Of a stretch of 64,000 nt of DNA, positions 13,039 to 26,039 are shown in pieces (positions within the stretch are counted from its first letter, which is position 1; every line of letters begins with the position of its first letter). A program made the translations under genes and the position numbers. The notes under the pieces were generated by a model that did no database searches, was not told the DNA's origin, and saw nothing but the letters and a program-made list of their open reading frames with translations. The stretch is taken from contig OZ023210.1 of NCBI GenBank assembly GCA_963995525.1, positions 28,392,249 through 28,456,248 of the forward strand, given 5' to 3'. Origin of the DNA: Escarpia spicata. Its lineage: Eukaryota; Annelida; Polychaeta; Sabellida; Siboglinidae.

Positions 13039-14198
13039 TGAGTGGCCACCCTTTCTGCAAAGGGTTGGTCATATAAAAGGGGCGGCCATTCTCCAGGAGG
13101 ATACTTAGTCAGCTTTCTACCTTCACCACAGGACACCATACAAAAATATATTAATTTATATGGATGTATGGAACAACATTAAAAAAAATATTAATAGAGT
13201 AGCAATGTGTCAGGTTTCCAAGCATACTCTGTTCTTTATCAGCTAATGGCTTGGTCTTCTGTGACAATGCTAGAACAAATCCTCTTAGTAGACTTGTAAC
13301 ATTTTTGTTTTGCAAGCATTAACCATCACAACCCACAAATCCAGCCTATTTGACTGACATGACATCATCAGAAATATGTGGCGTACTGTCGATCACACAA
13401 TACCAAACAGCAACGGAGCTTAGGTAGGACTGTCATCCTGCATTGGCAAGTTTTTCCCTGCTTAACATGTTGCTCGGCTAATTTTGAGCTTGGAAAACTA
13501 ATGGGCTACCAATCTTGGCCCATTTGGCCTTTTGCAAGGTCTTAGATAGGCCACCGCAATAAGGACAGCACCCAAACACGCAGTGGCATCAGTGGCAGCA
13601 ACAGCTGCAGTAGCACTTGTTTTATGACATTATGGAGTTGTGTTCTTGAAGAGCTTGTGAGAAGTCGGTGCCAAGTATTCCGACTCCTGAGACCGGGGCT
13701 AAGTTACAGTTTCTATGGCATCAGTGCATTCGTGGGAATGTTTTTATTTCCCTGGATGCCGCATGAATCCTACAGCTGGGATGTGGAGCTCCAGATGGAA
13801 CAAGTACCGGTAGGTAGTTGGTTAAAACGGTGAATCATGCAGATGGAGTTATTGTGTTTTATATAGTGGGTGTAGGAAAGAAAGTTTCAGGAAAAAGGAA
13901 CGGACAAAAAAATAATAGGATAACAAATAACATACAAAAGGGAATAGATTATTATATTATTAATGCAAATAAGCATTACAGGTCACCAGCAAATGTGAAT
14001 ATCACATTCAATTTAAAATATAGGCTTTCAGATCAAGTCAAACTCTGGGTGCAAGTATGCAAAGTCAACATATCTAAATACAATTAAAAATATGTAATTA
14101 ATCCAGCTGAGAGGAAGGCATTAGGTTATAGTAATTTATACTTTTATAGGGAATGGAAATGGTTTAGAACTTTGTATATATTGCAAGATTCCACGCGA

Positions 14199-14804
14199 GT
14201 GGAGCCGACTGCGACATGAAGTAACTCGGCACCTGCTTAGGGAGTAGGACCTTTTTTTGTTTTGGGATGATATATAAAGACTGATAATAGTTCCGGTTTC
14301 CGACTGATAAAATTAAACTAAAGCGATGGGGAAAGTTTTGTAAGTAAACATTTTACGGTAACCATTTTAGCGGTGGTTATAGCTGGATACCTGTAACACA
14401 GCCCGGGTGACGACTTTACATAAGGCTGATAAAACGCTCGTTTACCGTAAACATCATTACCTAAAACAGTTTCCCTACCGCATTAACTGTCTATGAAAAC
14501 AGAACAGTTGTATATATCTCATGTGGCTGTTGTATCCCCGAATGAAGCACTTACATCATGTACGACGTAAACACAACGCCCGAGCAATATTACAGGTATC
14601 CAGTTATTATCAATACTAAGCTTGATTACAGTAACTTGTTACTTACAAAACTTCTCTCCCACCTGTTTGATTTCTTTCCATCAGTCGGACACAGGAACAT
14701 TCATCAGTCTTCGGTGTCATTTCTGTGATTATACCCCAAATGGAAATATATATCCTGTTCCCCATGCAGGCGACAGCACAACGGATGTCGCCAGCTGACT
14801 CCAA
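14199..14804. repeat. Imperfect long inverted repeat, arms of about 230 bases
   Basis: The left arm (14199-14430) has TGGAGCCGACTGCGACAT, AGACTGATAATAGTTCC, TCCGACTGAT, AGTTTTGTAAGTAA and CTGGATACCTGTAA. The same landmarks occur in the same order on the other strand between 14804 and 14575. About 145 bases separate the arms. It is either a foldback or MITE-like element or an old palindromic duplication. No coding frame. Confidence 0.65.
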
Positions 14805-17343
14805 AGTGAAAACGAGATGCGAGACTTACAGACCCTATTCTGGCTATAAATCTTGAAAACACTGGATTAATCTAAATTATATATAATTTTGAACTGCCAG
14901 TTTCTTTGTGAATTCTCTTGCACATGATTTCATGTAACCTTACCTGCTTAAGCACGGTCAGTTTGTTGAATTACCTATTACATGTCATCAAGATATGGTG
15001 ATTAGAAGCACCACTACTGGGTTGATATGTAATACCTGTGTGAACCGATCAATGCTGTTCACGGCCAACCACTATTGATCCAATGAGAGAGGTGAAATTC
15101 CTCGCAGAATTAGTAGGATTACTCAATACTGACATAAGTTCACGACGGGCTTGTTAGATTAATTTTCTCGAACTAATTACATCTTATTCTAGAAGCAAGG
15201 ATTTGGTAAATTGTTTCACTGGAATCACCGACAGTCCTGAAACATCATAGGTGTTTCTCCATTTTAGATGTAGCAAGAATATCTGGATATCACAAACTAT
15301 GTTTGAAGTACCCCAAACTATTCTTCTTCCCACTTGATAACTTGCAGAATGGGGACTCATCAGTTTGTTTGTTCTGCCCTCATATTGAGTTGTCTCCATT
15401 TATCCTGATCTTGTGACGTTCTCCTCTCAATCTCAGCGGTCCTCCCCTCCCTTCTTGAGATCTCTGTTAACACTATCCCTCCATATTCCTCTTCCCCCTC
15501 TCTACCTCTTCTGTCCTCCATGCTCTCTTTGTCTGTCTCTCACTCATTCCCTGTGCACGTCTTGCCCACCAGAGTCTACTTGCAATCACCTACATTTTCA
15601 TATCTTTCTTCACTATCATTCGATATCTATAAGTCCTCCATTTTCTGTTTGTTATATATTTTCGCTGTACATATTCTACAACTACGAACCCTACAAAGCA
15701 AGACAGGGAATTGGCTAAGATTGTATTTTACAGAATGTCTCTACTCTTCTGGCATTAGAAACGGCTGTGCATTTGTGGCTGGTTTTTGCTGCGATGTCTG
15801 AATGATTGGGAGCAATGTGTTGTTGGCAGTGTATCCTGTGTGGGCTGACTCCCAACTCCCAACTCCCAACTCCCTGGGAGAGCCCCAGTCAGGTGGCGGG
15901 CAGGTAGGACTGCACCAGACACGTACCACTTGAAGGTTTTTACACTGAGAGAGTGTGACAGAGGACAGCTGCTGTGTAAGTCATACTGCCATGGGTTGGT
16001 TGTCACTTGTGGAGGAAGATGTTTTGTAATGGATAGACCACCTGTCTTGAACTACCATTGTTCTTAATCATTCTGTAGCTCTGTTGATTTTTAGCCTTAA
16101 TTGGAGTCTCACAGATCCTTGTTTGATAATTGTGTATTATTTCTTGTTTTTTATATATATATTTTGTTGTACTCACTTGTTGAGTAATGTGTTAATATGC
16201 ATCAAAATAAAGCACTGTGCGCCTTGATAGATAACCTACTTGAATAAACAATGCTCTCAAAAGACCATCTTTTTTTCCTACTTTAGTAACTGCCTGCCTA
16301 AGCAGATAACCTGTCTTGAATGACCAGCACCCCTGAAAGACCATCTTAGTTTAGCAACTGTCTGTCATGACAGATAATCTAACTAGTGCATTGATTGCTC
16401 TTAAAATAGCACCATGCCTTAGAGGTCACTAATGCCAGTGTTGAGAAACCAACCTGATTTGAGCAACCTCCAATCAGAAGTTATGAACCCTTTGAAGACC
16501 ATCTACCTGCCTTACCTACCAGTCAACTACCTGAGACCACCTCTCTTGAATGACCACCCTGTACCAGTTCTCACTTGAGCAAGCAAACAGTTTTAAAATA
16601 CCACTGACTTAGAGCTAATCTCAAAACAGATGTCGTGAAATTTATTTTGTTCCCTCAGGGGTGTTAGGCAGCTGTTTCTTTTAGTGTTGTACATTGACGT
16701 GTTTTTCAGAAAGAACATTGGTGCTGACTTTTAGTACACGCAGGTAATGTTTGGTTGTGGCAGCTGAATGTGAATGGGATGTGATTGTTACACCTTTAAG
16801 GGTATCAGCTCTTATGACCACCTGTCTTACTAAACTATTTTCTGGGTGTACACTGTACTTGGAATCGGCTAAGTACTGGGGTAGTATCTCCCATATGCTG
16901 TTGTTCTGACTTGAAAAATGATAACATATCTAGTATATGGCTCAAAATTCTCCCCTGATTTGATTTAGCCCACCCTGAATCAAGTTTAACGATGCTCACA
17001 TTTATAGTGTGTACAATTTAAGTAATGTACAGTCAGTTTACACTTTAATAAAATAATGTAATGTATACTTTTGGTAAAATTATCAACAGAATTGCCACAT
17101 TGTTCATTAGATGGGGAACTGGTGAAAGTGGTTCTATACTATACTATATAGAGCTGGACTGTGTTTGCTTTTTAACCAATTTTACCAGTTCCAGTGAGAA
17201 GTGATTTAGTCAATTGTCCAATGTTTGCAACTTTGCACTAATTACAGTTGAATACAAAATAATACATTTATAGTATAACTTATACAGATGAGCTAGCATG
17301 ACATAGTGGATACTAGATGGTTCAGTCCTTTCAAAACATGAAT
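14805..17343. other. No gene seen; CT-rich tract and degraded repeats
   Basis: A pyrimidine-rich stretch at 15410-15650 gives low-complexity frames. Between about 16020 and 16850 phrases like ACCACCTGTCTTGAA and GATAACCTGTCTTGAATGACC recur, the residue of an old tandem repeat. Confidence 0.45.
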
Positions 17344-17559
17344 CTAAAAGATGACTTGTGAAACAAAATTGGAGGAGCCTTTAAGCTCATCTATCATCTT
17401 TGTATTGTCATCATACGACAGCACAGTGTCAGTGATTAAGTAATTTCCTAAAGACATCCTGTTTTCAAGGAACTGCAGGCATTCCTGGCTGGTGAGCTGT
17501 GGCAGCGTTGTGGTTCCACGGATGCCTGTAGTCAGAGGTGACCGCAGGATGACTACCAC
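17344..17559 (-). CDS. Possible minus-strand exon, function unknown
   Basis: A 71-codon open stretch follows a good acceptor (CCCTTGTATAG) and ends at TAG. It reads LTSQECLQFLENRM, then GNYLITDTVLS, then DELKGSSNFVSQ. The order Cys, short helix, then 'YLI' loosely recalls netrin-like (NTR/C345C) domains, but this is weak. It could be a terminal exon of an unseen gene or a chance open frame. I cannot link it to the membrane-protein gene. Confidence 0.28.
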   Translation of the reverse strand: MVVILRSPLTTGIRGTTTLPQLTSQECLQFLENRMSLGNYLITDTVLSYDDNTKMIDELKGSSNFVSQVIF

Positions 17560-17904
17560 CTATACAAGGGACAGTAACTATGGTCTTATAAGTTTACAAA
17601 GTAAAACAAAAATGTTATCCATTTAACACTGGTTCATACCCAGCCTTCCCCACCAAATTGTGGTGTGACTTGTGATTTAGTGATCCAACATAAATTGTTA
17701 GTAGTGTCCGTTTGTATTAACATAATGTTTCACTGCTACTTGGTGCTACCATAGCAATTTATTTTCTCAATTTGGGGTGACAACCACCCCCCACATAACG
17801 CTTATTTTAATTTGGGTCTTTGCGAATGTATGCAGCCATCCCTAAGGCAGTAATGTATGGATTTACCTGTAACTTCTGCACAAATGATGAAGAGAAAGAA
17901 TGCA

Positions 17905-18068
17905 CAATACAGTGGGTCTAGAGGTTGGAGCATCAGACAGTCCAGCAAGGGCCCTGGGGTTCAAGTCCACCACCTACGCAATTTTGTTTACCCCACGTTG
18001 CCTGTGTCTGTTAGAGGGCACACAAAAAACTTCTATCTGGTGTAAATTTCTGGTGAAGTCTTCAATCC
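17905..18068 (+). mobile_element. tRNA-derived SINE, family B
   Basis: A-box-like GGTCTAGAGGTTGGAGC (17914-17930) and B box GGTTCAAGTCC (17958-17968) have tRNA-like spacing. The tail contains CACGTTGCCTGTGTCTG and GGTGTAAATTTCTGG. It runs straight into the 42-bp array, whose unit also has a GTGTAAAT core. Confidence 0.6.
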
Positions 18069-18905
18069 CACGTGGTGGGAGGGGGTAAATGTATAACTTG
18101 TCATAGATCCCATGTGCTGGGAGGGGGTAAATGTGTAACTTGTCATAGATACCACGTGGTGGGAGGGTGTAAATGTGTAACTTGTCATAGATACCACGTA
18201 GTGGGAGGGGGTAAATGTGTAACTTGTCATAGATACCACATGGTGGGAGGGTGTAAATGCGTAACTTGTCATGGATCTCACATGGTGGGAGGGTGTAAAT
18301 GCGTAACTTGTCATGGATCTCACATGGTGGGAGGGTGTAAATGCGTAACTTGTCATAGATCCCACGTGGTGGGAGGGGATAAATGTGTAACTTGTCATAG
18401 ATACCACGTAGTGGGAGGGTGTAAATGTGTAACTTGTCATAGATACCACGTAGTGGGAGGGTGTAAATGTGTAACTTGTCATAGATACCACGTGGTGGGA
18501 GGGGGTAAATGTGTAACTTGTCATAGATACCACATGGTGGGAGGGTGTAAATGCGTAACTTGTCATGGATCTCACATGGTGGGAGGGTGTAAATGCGTAA
18601 CTTGTCATAGATCCCACGTGGTGGGAGGGGGTAAATGTGTAACTTGTCATAGATACCACGTAGTGGGAGGGTGTAAATGCGTAACTTGTCATGGATCTCA
18701 CATGGTGGGAGGGTGTAAATGTGTAACTTGTCATAGATCCCACGTGGTGGGAGGGGGTAAATGTGTAACTTGTCATAGATACCACATGGTGGGAGGGTGT
18801 AAATGCGTAACTTGTCATGGATCTCACATGGTGGGAGGGGGTAAATGCGTAACTTGTCATAGATCCCACGTGGTGGGAGGGGGTAAATGTGTAACTTGTC
18901 ATGGA
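18069..18905. repeat. Minisatellite, 42-bp unit, about 20 copies
   Basis: The unit contains GTGGGAGGGGGTAAATGTGT, AACTTGTCATAGAT and CCACGTG or a variant. Because 42 is divisible by three, both strands stay open (316 and 289 codons). The plus frame gives KCVTCH in every unit; the minus frame gives MTSYTFTPSHHV. I see no splice or expression signal and treat it as non-coding. Confidence 0.9.
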
Positions 18906-21900
18906 TTCACAAAACTAGTATCTCAGTCTCTAAACTCCTCTTTGTGTCATTATCCTAACAAAAGGACTCGACCAGTTACCAAAGTAAAATATAGGAACCT
19001 GATAAGACACACAATGAGCTGAAATAGTTGTTCTCGTGTTGACTGTCTGGCTATGGTTGTCTGTTTTGTAGTATATCGTACACGGAGGAGCATCCAGACG
19101 GTTGTGCTGTATTATAATATGAAGTATGAAAACCACGTGATTTGACCCTGATTGATAGCGATGGTAACAGTGATATGTACTGATAGCAATAATGAATGAT
19201 TGAAATAACAATGTACGGTGTAGGATTGCGACGAGGAAGATAGCCACTGAATGCTTGTGCCACTACCTGCTGTTGATGTTACTACTACAGTACATACTTC
19301 TGCGCAGTCTTCACAGTTTCGCAGTGGTTCATAAACATACACATTCACCTACCTCCAGCAAAGTCACACAGCGAATCTGTCCAGTTTCACAAACTTGACA
19401 CTCCAGGAAAATAACTGACGACAGTTTCAATGTGAAATAATCCTGATGATTTCATCTGTTGAAGTGACACCCCTCGTATGTTCGCAGGTGCATGTCTGTG
19501 CATGTGCATGCCTGCTAGCCCAACAGACTGGTATAGGTGTCAGCTGGGGGCCCCACCTATGTAATTAGCTACAACAGCCCACTAACATCACACCGACTGT
19601 TAGCTGCGCCAGGTTCCTGCCGCGTGCTAGGCGTGTTATTCCAGGTATGCCAGCCAGCCTGACGTGTCTATAGATTCAGCCAGCTACAGTTCACACATAA
19701 GGCCAGTCCGCATGAAATCTTATGATTCCGGCCACGAGTATTGATACAGTATTCACACTGGTGAATATGTATTAAAATAATCTGGTTTGATGTGATTTAG
19801 CATCTATCGCCAGGTCAAAAGAAGTGAGGGTGGCGTTTCCGGGACCGGGACTGTAAACACAAATAATGCAAAGAGAAGCGATGGAAAACTGACAATCTGT
19901 AGTTAGATTATAATACAGGTTCTAGCTGTGTTACAATAACTCCCTAAAGTTAGAAATGTGAAAGTGAAGATTGATCACCCTGCTGGTTGAGCATCCTGTT
20001 CACAGCATGGTATATTCGTTTTTACAGGGATCTTTTTTGTGTAAAACAATATCAACATGCAGGTAAAGTTAACATGTCAACAACAGAGATATTTTAATCG
20101 TGGATTTCTACACCATACAGCATGGCAAGCTGCACTAGATCTGTAGGAACAATGGCATCTTGTCCAGTTAAAATCTTTATTTAATTTTATACATTTGTCA
20201 GTGTCCTGCAATAAATATGATAGCTTCAGCATACGCTTTAGTTGCCTCATTGACTATTATTATCGGTTGAGTAGTTGGCAAACTGCTCATATTAATAGTT
20301 AATCTGTAAAATACCATCTGTATTGACACATGTTTATTGTAAGATTTTCGTAGACCTAGTATATCTTGCCATTCATCTAGTTTTCTTCAGTGGTCACATT
20401 AAATCTGTTGTGAAATTGTCCAAAGAATTGTACATTATGAAGAAGTTTCCCAAATCTGAATCCTTTCTTTGTTTTTATAATGGCACATGCCTTGGTCAAG
20501 GTAACTTTGGCCATGGCTAATCTGGTCATGTAACTGGTCATGTGGAACACTGCATTTGTTGTTGAGTGCTCTTATATAATACTATGATGATAAGACTTAG
20601 TTGGCTGACTGTATCAGTAGATCTGTTCAAGTTTCTGGCATTGTTCACACAGCATAGATTGCATTCAATATTGAAAATTATAATTCGAATAATGGCAGCT
20701 TGAACCATGGTTACCCATGTTGTAAGTCCAGTTGGAGATCAACTTGACCATAATATGAACATATCTCTAATGCTAATTTAGCCATGGTCACTACTCAGTC
20801 AATTAATGGTGTTATCTACAATGACCTGTATACTTGACCCCAGCTGACTGGTGCACATGTAGCTGCACTATATCTTACATTTGACGTACTGCTGTTATTT
20901 ATATGTGCCAGGAAGTATATATATTGTATGTGTGTTTGTGTGTGTGTATTGTGTGCATGCATACAATGTATATATACAGTTAACACACACATGATGCTGT
21001 GCGTGGCAGAGGTGTCAATTCTTGCACTAAAATTTTATGATTAGAACTTTATCATTTCTTATGGAGTTGTAAGGAGCTATTGATGGATGCCATCAAGGTA
21101 TAGATGATTTACTGCAATTTTGTTCAGACTATTCCGGGAGAGTAATAAATTGTGAAATTTATACCAAAAAATTAAATCATGCTGGAGACAACAAAATTAT
21201 GTTGTTATCTTCCAGTTATAATAAAATATGTTAACCCTGTCATTATTTAAATCTACCATGTCTGTAAGATAAACACATGATGGAAATGATGCAAGAAGAA
21301 CTACAAATTGAAATACATTGAAAAGCAGAGCAAAGCCATTGATGTTTGACCAAACAGTTCTTTGTAGCCTGGATTTACACCTGTGTGTGTGTTAAATTAG
21401 CTATAGTGCAAATGTTGTAAATGACACTGACTGGCACTGTGCAATCAAACCGTTACCTGTCACAGCCTACCTATCAAGAGATCAATGCAACAAATTATGT
21501 CCTTTGCCACTTTATCTAGATGTAATGCACGGTTAGTCATTTGTGTTGCAGAGGTAGCTAATTCCACAACAATTAGTTATAGGCATGGAAACAGGGGCGC
21601 AGGGAGAAGCTGCCCCCCATTAAATGTGAGCGTGAATGTTTGTTTTTGTGGCGAGCGTCAATGGCAGGTGGAAATCTAAATTTTATGAGACGATTAATGT
21701 GTACTTTTGTTGAATGTGAAAGGTGTGTACAAATGGACAGCAGACATATGGTTTTCAGCCCCCTCCCAGTATTAGACAGCGGGAAACTTTTTTTCAAAGC
21801 CCCCCATGTCATAATTTCAGCTCAGCTGAGAGAGGCTGGAGAAGGTAAATTGACAGCAGTAGCACAACATAAAAAATTAATTTTCAACAGCACTATTCCC

Positions 21901-24226
21901 CCATGTTTGGATGTCTGATGGTGAAGGAAGATATGTGGTGGCGCGGTGGCAGCGAAGCGAACATTTTTCAGTAGTACTTAAGCTCCCGTAATCCCCCCAA
22001 TATGAATTTTGTTCCCATACCACTGCAGTTAAGATGGGTGGTAACTTATGATACACCCCTGTAGTATAATTAGCACACATTAATCTATCTATACACAGTA
22101 ATACCATTGATATCTTGGCAAGATTGATCAAGACTGCCATCCAGAATCCAGAACATACACCCCAGAAAGCATGTGGACAAAGAAGCCTTTGCCTTAACAA
22201 GAGCCCAACTTTTTTTTATCTAAGTGAAACCACCCTTCTGAGGTATATTTTGATGTTGTTTTTAAACATTCACAATGGTAGCATTTACACAGTCAGTTAA
22301 CCTGTCCCATTCCTCTGTGAGAATGAATATCTTATGTTTATATATCTACAGTTCTTTCACTCATGTTACTTCACTACTGGTCTTTATTTCTATCTTAAGT
22401 AAAAAAAAGTACTTCTGTCAATATTTTTTTAACCATTAAAATGTTAAACGTCTATCTGATCTCTGCTTAATCGCCTGGTTTCTAGTGTTGATAAACCATA
22501 TTTTTGTAGACATGTTTTATAATGATGGTTTCTCAGTTTTTTAATCAATTATGCCGCCCTCCTCGGTATGCTTTGTAGATGTGATTGGCAGCAAAACAGA
22601 ACAGGGTGTGTCGTTTATTTAGTTTTGGTAACAATGACACTGGTTGCAGAACTATCTACATTGTGAAGTTGGCTATCTCTAATTGGGCAGAAACTGATTG
22701 CACATTGGGCCAGTGCTGTGTGCTAACACTAAGTGCTAGTAAACATCTCAGGTCTGTATATTGACCCGTTCCTACAGGTTCATGTCTTGTATTTGTCTTA
22801 TGCTTACATGTCTATATTTTACTGAACAGGCCTAAATTATCATGGCTTTATGATAATAATGTTGACATCCCTAACTAGTTTTTATTCACCAATTCCTTCT
22901 ATCAGTCCACATCATTTCAGGCTAAGCATATCTATTCTTTTTTTTAAATATTGCGTTTTAGGCCACTTTTCTATCCAAATTGGCGTCCTAATTGCCCCTG
23001 CCTATACAGCCATCGCATATTTTAGAAGGGCAGCTCACGACAATAATGGAAACTGATGCCATTCAGAGCATTATTCCGACCACTATATGTATGCTAAAAC
23101 ACAATCTTCTAAAAGAATATATACCTTGAAGTTATATGGAATGATGGAAAGAAGACAGTGGCGTATACAGACGTTTACTGGTGTTAAATCAATTTCATAT
23201 GGCAGTTAATACTAATTTGCATGATTATCCTTTTTTGTAAAGCAAATCCACCATAACTTTGTAAATGGTCACATTTGTTTAGTAAAACCTCAGTCTGTAT
23301 TTCTTATGCTGGTTCTTACGTCAGCAAAAAAGCATGTGAATGACAAACTGCTGACCATGTCTGACGGCAGGGAGTTAAAGGGTTAAACATGGACCCAGCC
23401 ACCAACTGGGTCTTGAGAAGGTCCCTGACTACAATATCAGAAGCAGTGCAGAGAGATAGAGGGTTAACATAGCCCCAGCAACAGCTAGCAGCAATCAGTT
23501 GCAACTTGGAAAGATCACTTACAAACTTGACATGTATCAAGTGCACCTTGTTCTAGTCACCCTTTCATTTAGTTACCCCTTCATTCACCCCCCATGTGAC
23601 ACACAGTCATACACACCTGAGACCTTCTGTCCTAGGCACTTGGGAGTAACTGTCTGCTCCCTCCTTCTTCCTGCAGTAACTGACTCCCAGTTGCTCCCAG
23701 ACCCAGCAGGAATAGCTGTCTGACTGGCAGATCACCCCACCTCACCACACCCACTCTTGGGGTAAGGGAGGATTCTCTCTCATTCAGGTTACACGCAATA
23801 ATATGTCACATCTGCCTTTTGTGGTAGTGTCTTAGCACTGACTCCTGAGACCCTGCGTGACTAGACACTGCTCAGACACAGCCAGTTATTATGTGGCATT
23901 GATATCACAGAGCCAGATTATGTTCTCCGCAAACTGCTTATTCAGTTATGCATCCACAGGTTTGTCGATGCTGCTCAGACGGTTTCATTTAGAAGTGTAG
24001 AATTTTTGTAATCCTACATTTTTCATCACTATTTAATTATTTTTAAATATAACTAATATACAGTATATTCTTATTGAACAGTATAGCATAATTGTTCATC
24101 ATTCGGTTTTATGTACCCAACTAATATAATACTGTAGTTTCTTTTTGAAGAGTAACATATATATATATATAGTAGAAGACCAATGGTACATTAATCATTT
24201 TAATATGTCAAACCATTTAATGAATA
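18906..24226. other. No gene seen
   Basis: I searched for ASH2L SPRY and PHD exons here and found none. Frames are short and unlike known domains. Confidence 0.45.
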
Positions 24227-24465
24227 CAGTGGAACTTTATTAATCGTGAAACCTCGGCATCCGGAGTGTGGACATCATTTCACACGAACCAAATTTCCAA
24301 ATGCCCCATATACACGGTTATGTGCGTGATTCATTCTGGAACACTTGTCCAAGTTAACACATAATATGTCACATATGCTAGCCTACTTTGCATGGTGGCC
24401 AAAGTGTCTGGATTAACCAAAATGCCTGGATTAACCAAAGTGTCTGGATTAAAGAGGTTCCCCTG
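24227..24465. mobile_element. 239-bp MITE with pogo-like ends
   Basis: It begins CAGTGGAAC and ends GTTCCCCTG, with TA on both outer sides. CTGGATTAACCAAA-type motifs repeat three times near the right end, as in Tigger-derived miniature elements. There is no coding capacity. Confidence 0.6.
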
Positions 24466-25678
24466 TAATTAAATGTATTCAACAGGCCAGAGAATAATAA
24501 ATTTGAAGGGAGGCACAGCTGGGTTATTTTACTGTGACTTCCATAATCTGTGACACAGTCTTGCCTGTGTAAACACTCTGGTGGCACTATCCTGTTTATC
24601 TATCCAGATCTGGCACTGGTTGGAAACTATCATAAACCATACCCCTGCTTGAGGCTAAACACCCTGTAACTGAAGATTAAGCCATCTTAGGAAACCACCT
24701 GAGTTACATCATGGAAATAAGAATAGTTGTGTTGCATAATGATATTTAGATGTGTATGTGTATGCTTCACAATTCTACAGGTGGGTCTACTGTTGTTCAG
24801 GGTAATATTTTACTTTGTTGGATTTTTTATTGCAGTTTCTGCAGATAATATTAACTTAGACCAGAGAACAGTTTAATTGATATTTAGACTCACATTTCTG
24901 TTGCTGGGTAACTTATGTGTTTCAACAGTGATAAAGTAATAAGATCATTTCCCAAATCGGATCGGCTTCATGAATATTTTGCATCGCTTTCAACAAAATC
25001 TATTGAGTAAATGTGGACAACTTGTCCAGAAACTCAGATGCTGTCATTAAGGCATCAAAATGTACTGTAATTTGATACCTCTGATCTGTTGATTTTAACT
25101 AACTTTTTGCGATATTTTCTCACCAATGAACCAGACAAAATATACACGGACTACCAGGACATGCAGTAAAAAATAGAAACTGGTTGACATATTTTCATTG
25201 GCTTGTAGACAGGCCTTATCAACGTGTTTGAAGTCGGCACATTTTTCCCTGTTTCACACATGCTGCTTTGTAAAGCACACAGGAACCTGGAAATGGGCAC
25301 ACGGTCAGCAACTCCACACTTACCTTGATGTGTTTTCCCTTTCACCACTCCTCACTTCCCACACAAGTTGCAGGATGTGAGGAACAGCACTCCCAGCTGC
25401 ACTTAAGATCCCTGTGGAATTCTGTCTTCCATGGCTTGCCAGTGCTCCTGCAGATAAACCTGTGGTGCTTGATGTATGACTATGAGAGAGTTAACAGCAT
25501 GAGGTTGTAAACTGAGTGAGTTTGTAGGGGAGACTGTGGCTCTGTGAATGCTGGCTGCACCAGGGCCTGCCTGCCTGGTTGACTAGTTGCAGCATGTAAT
25601 TTGCTGGCTGTTTCAGCAATTATGTTGTTGTTGCTAGTTATGAGTCCACACCCACAGACATAGGCAGACAGCTGGAGT

Positions 25679-25698
25679 TGTGTGTGTGTGTGCGTGTG

Positions 25699-25741
<43 letters not shown>

Positions 25742-25810
25742 ATGTGTGGTGGTGTGTGCGTGTGTGCATGTGCAATGTGCATGCGTGCAACCATGTGTGT
25801 GTGTGTTTGG
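25679..25810. repeat. GT / GTGC microsatellite
   Basis: (TG)n passes into about ten GCGT units and then mixed TG-rich sequence. Long open frames over it are simple-repeat artefacts. Confidence 0.9.
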
Positions 25811-26039
25811 TGTGCATACTTTGCAGTTATTGAATGTGTTGTGTATGCTGGACTCAAAGTGGGATTGGGAGTAAGAGAAGGACCAGTGGTGGGAAGGAGG
25901 AATGCAAGCACTGGCTGGAAAGGGCTGAGACATAAAGATAGGGGAAGGAGAAAGGGAGCATCGCACGCACGGGATAAAATGAGACTAACTGCCCTGAATT
26001 TGTTTGTCAGTTCAGTAGATTGCAGTAATGCACAAGACA

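Noticed and set aside
15413..15718. 101-codon frame rich in Ser, Leu and Pro
   Set aside because: It lies in a CT-rich tract with no splice context or domain.
18033..18902. Long minus-strand frame of 289 codons, MTSYTFTPSHHV repeats
   Set aside because: It is the reverse reading of the 42-bp array. No stop arises because the unit has none in that frame; there is no exon context.
25324..25447. Possible minus-strand exon with strong donor CAAG/GTAAGT
   Set aside because: Two frames are partly open (one Cys-rich), but the Cys-rich one stops before the donor and the other resembles nothing. No partner exon fits.
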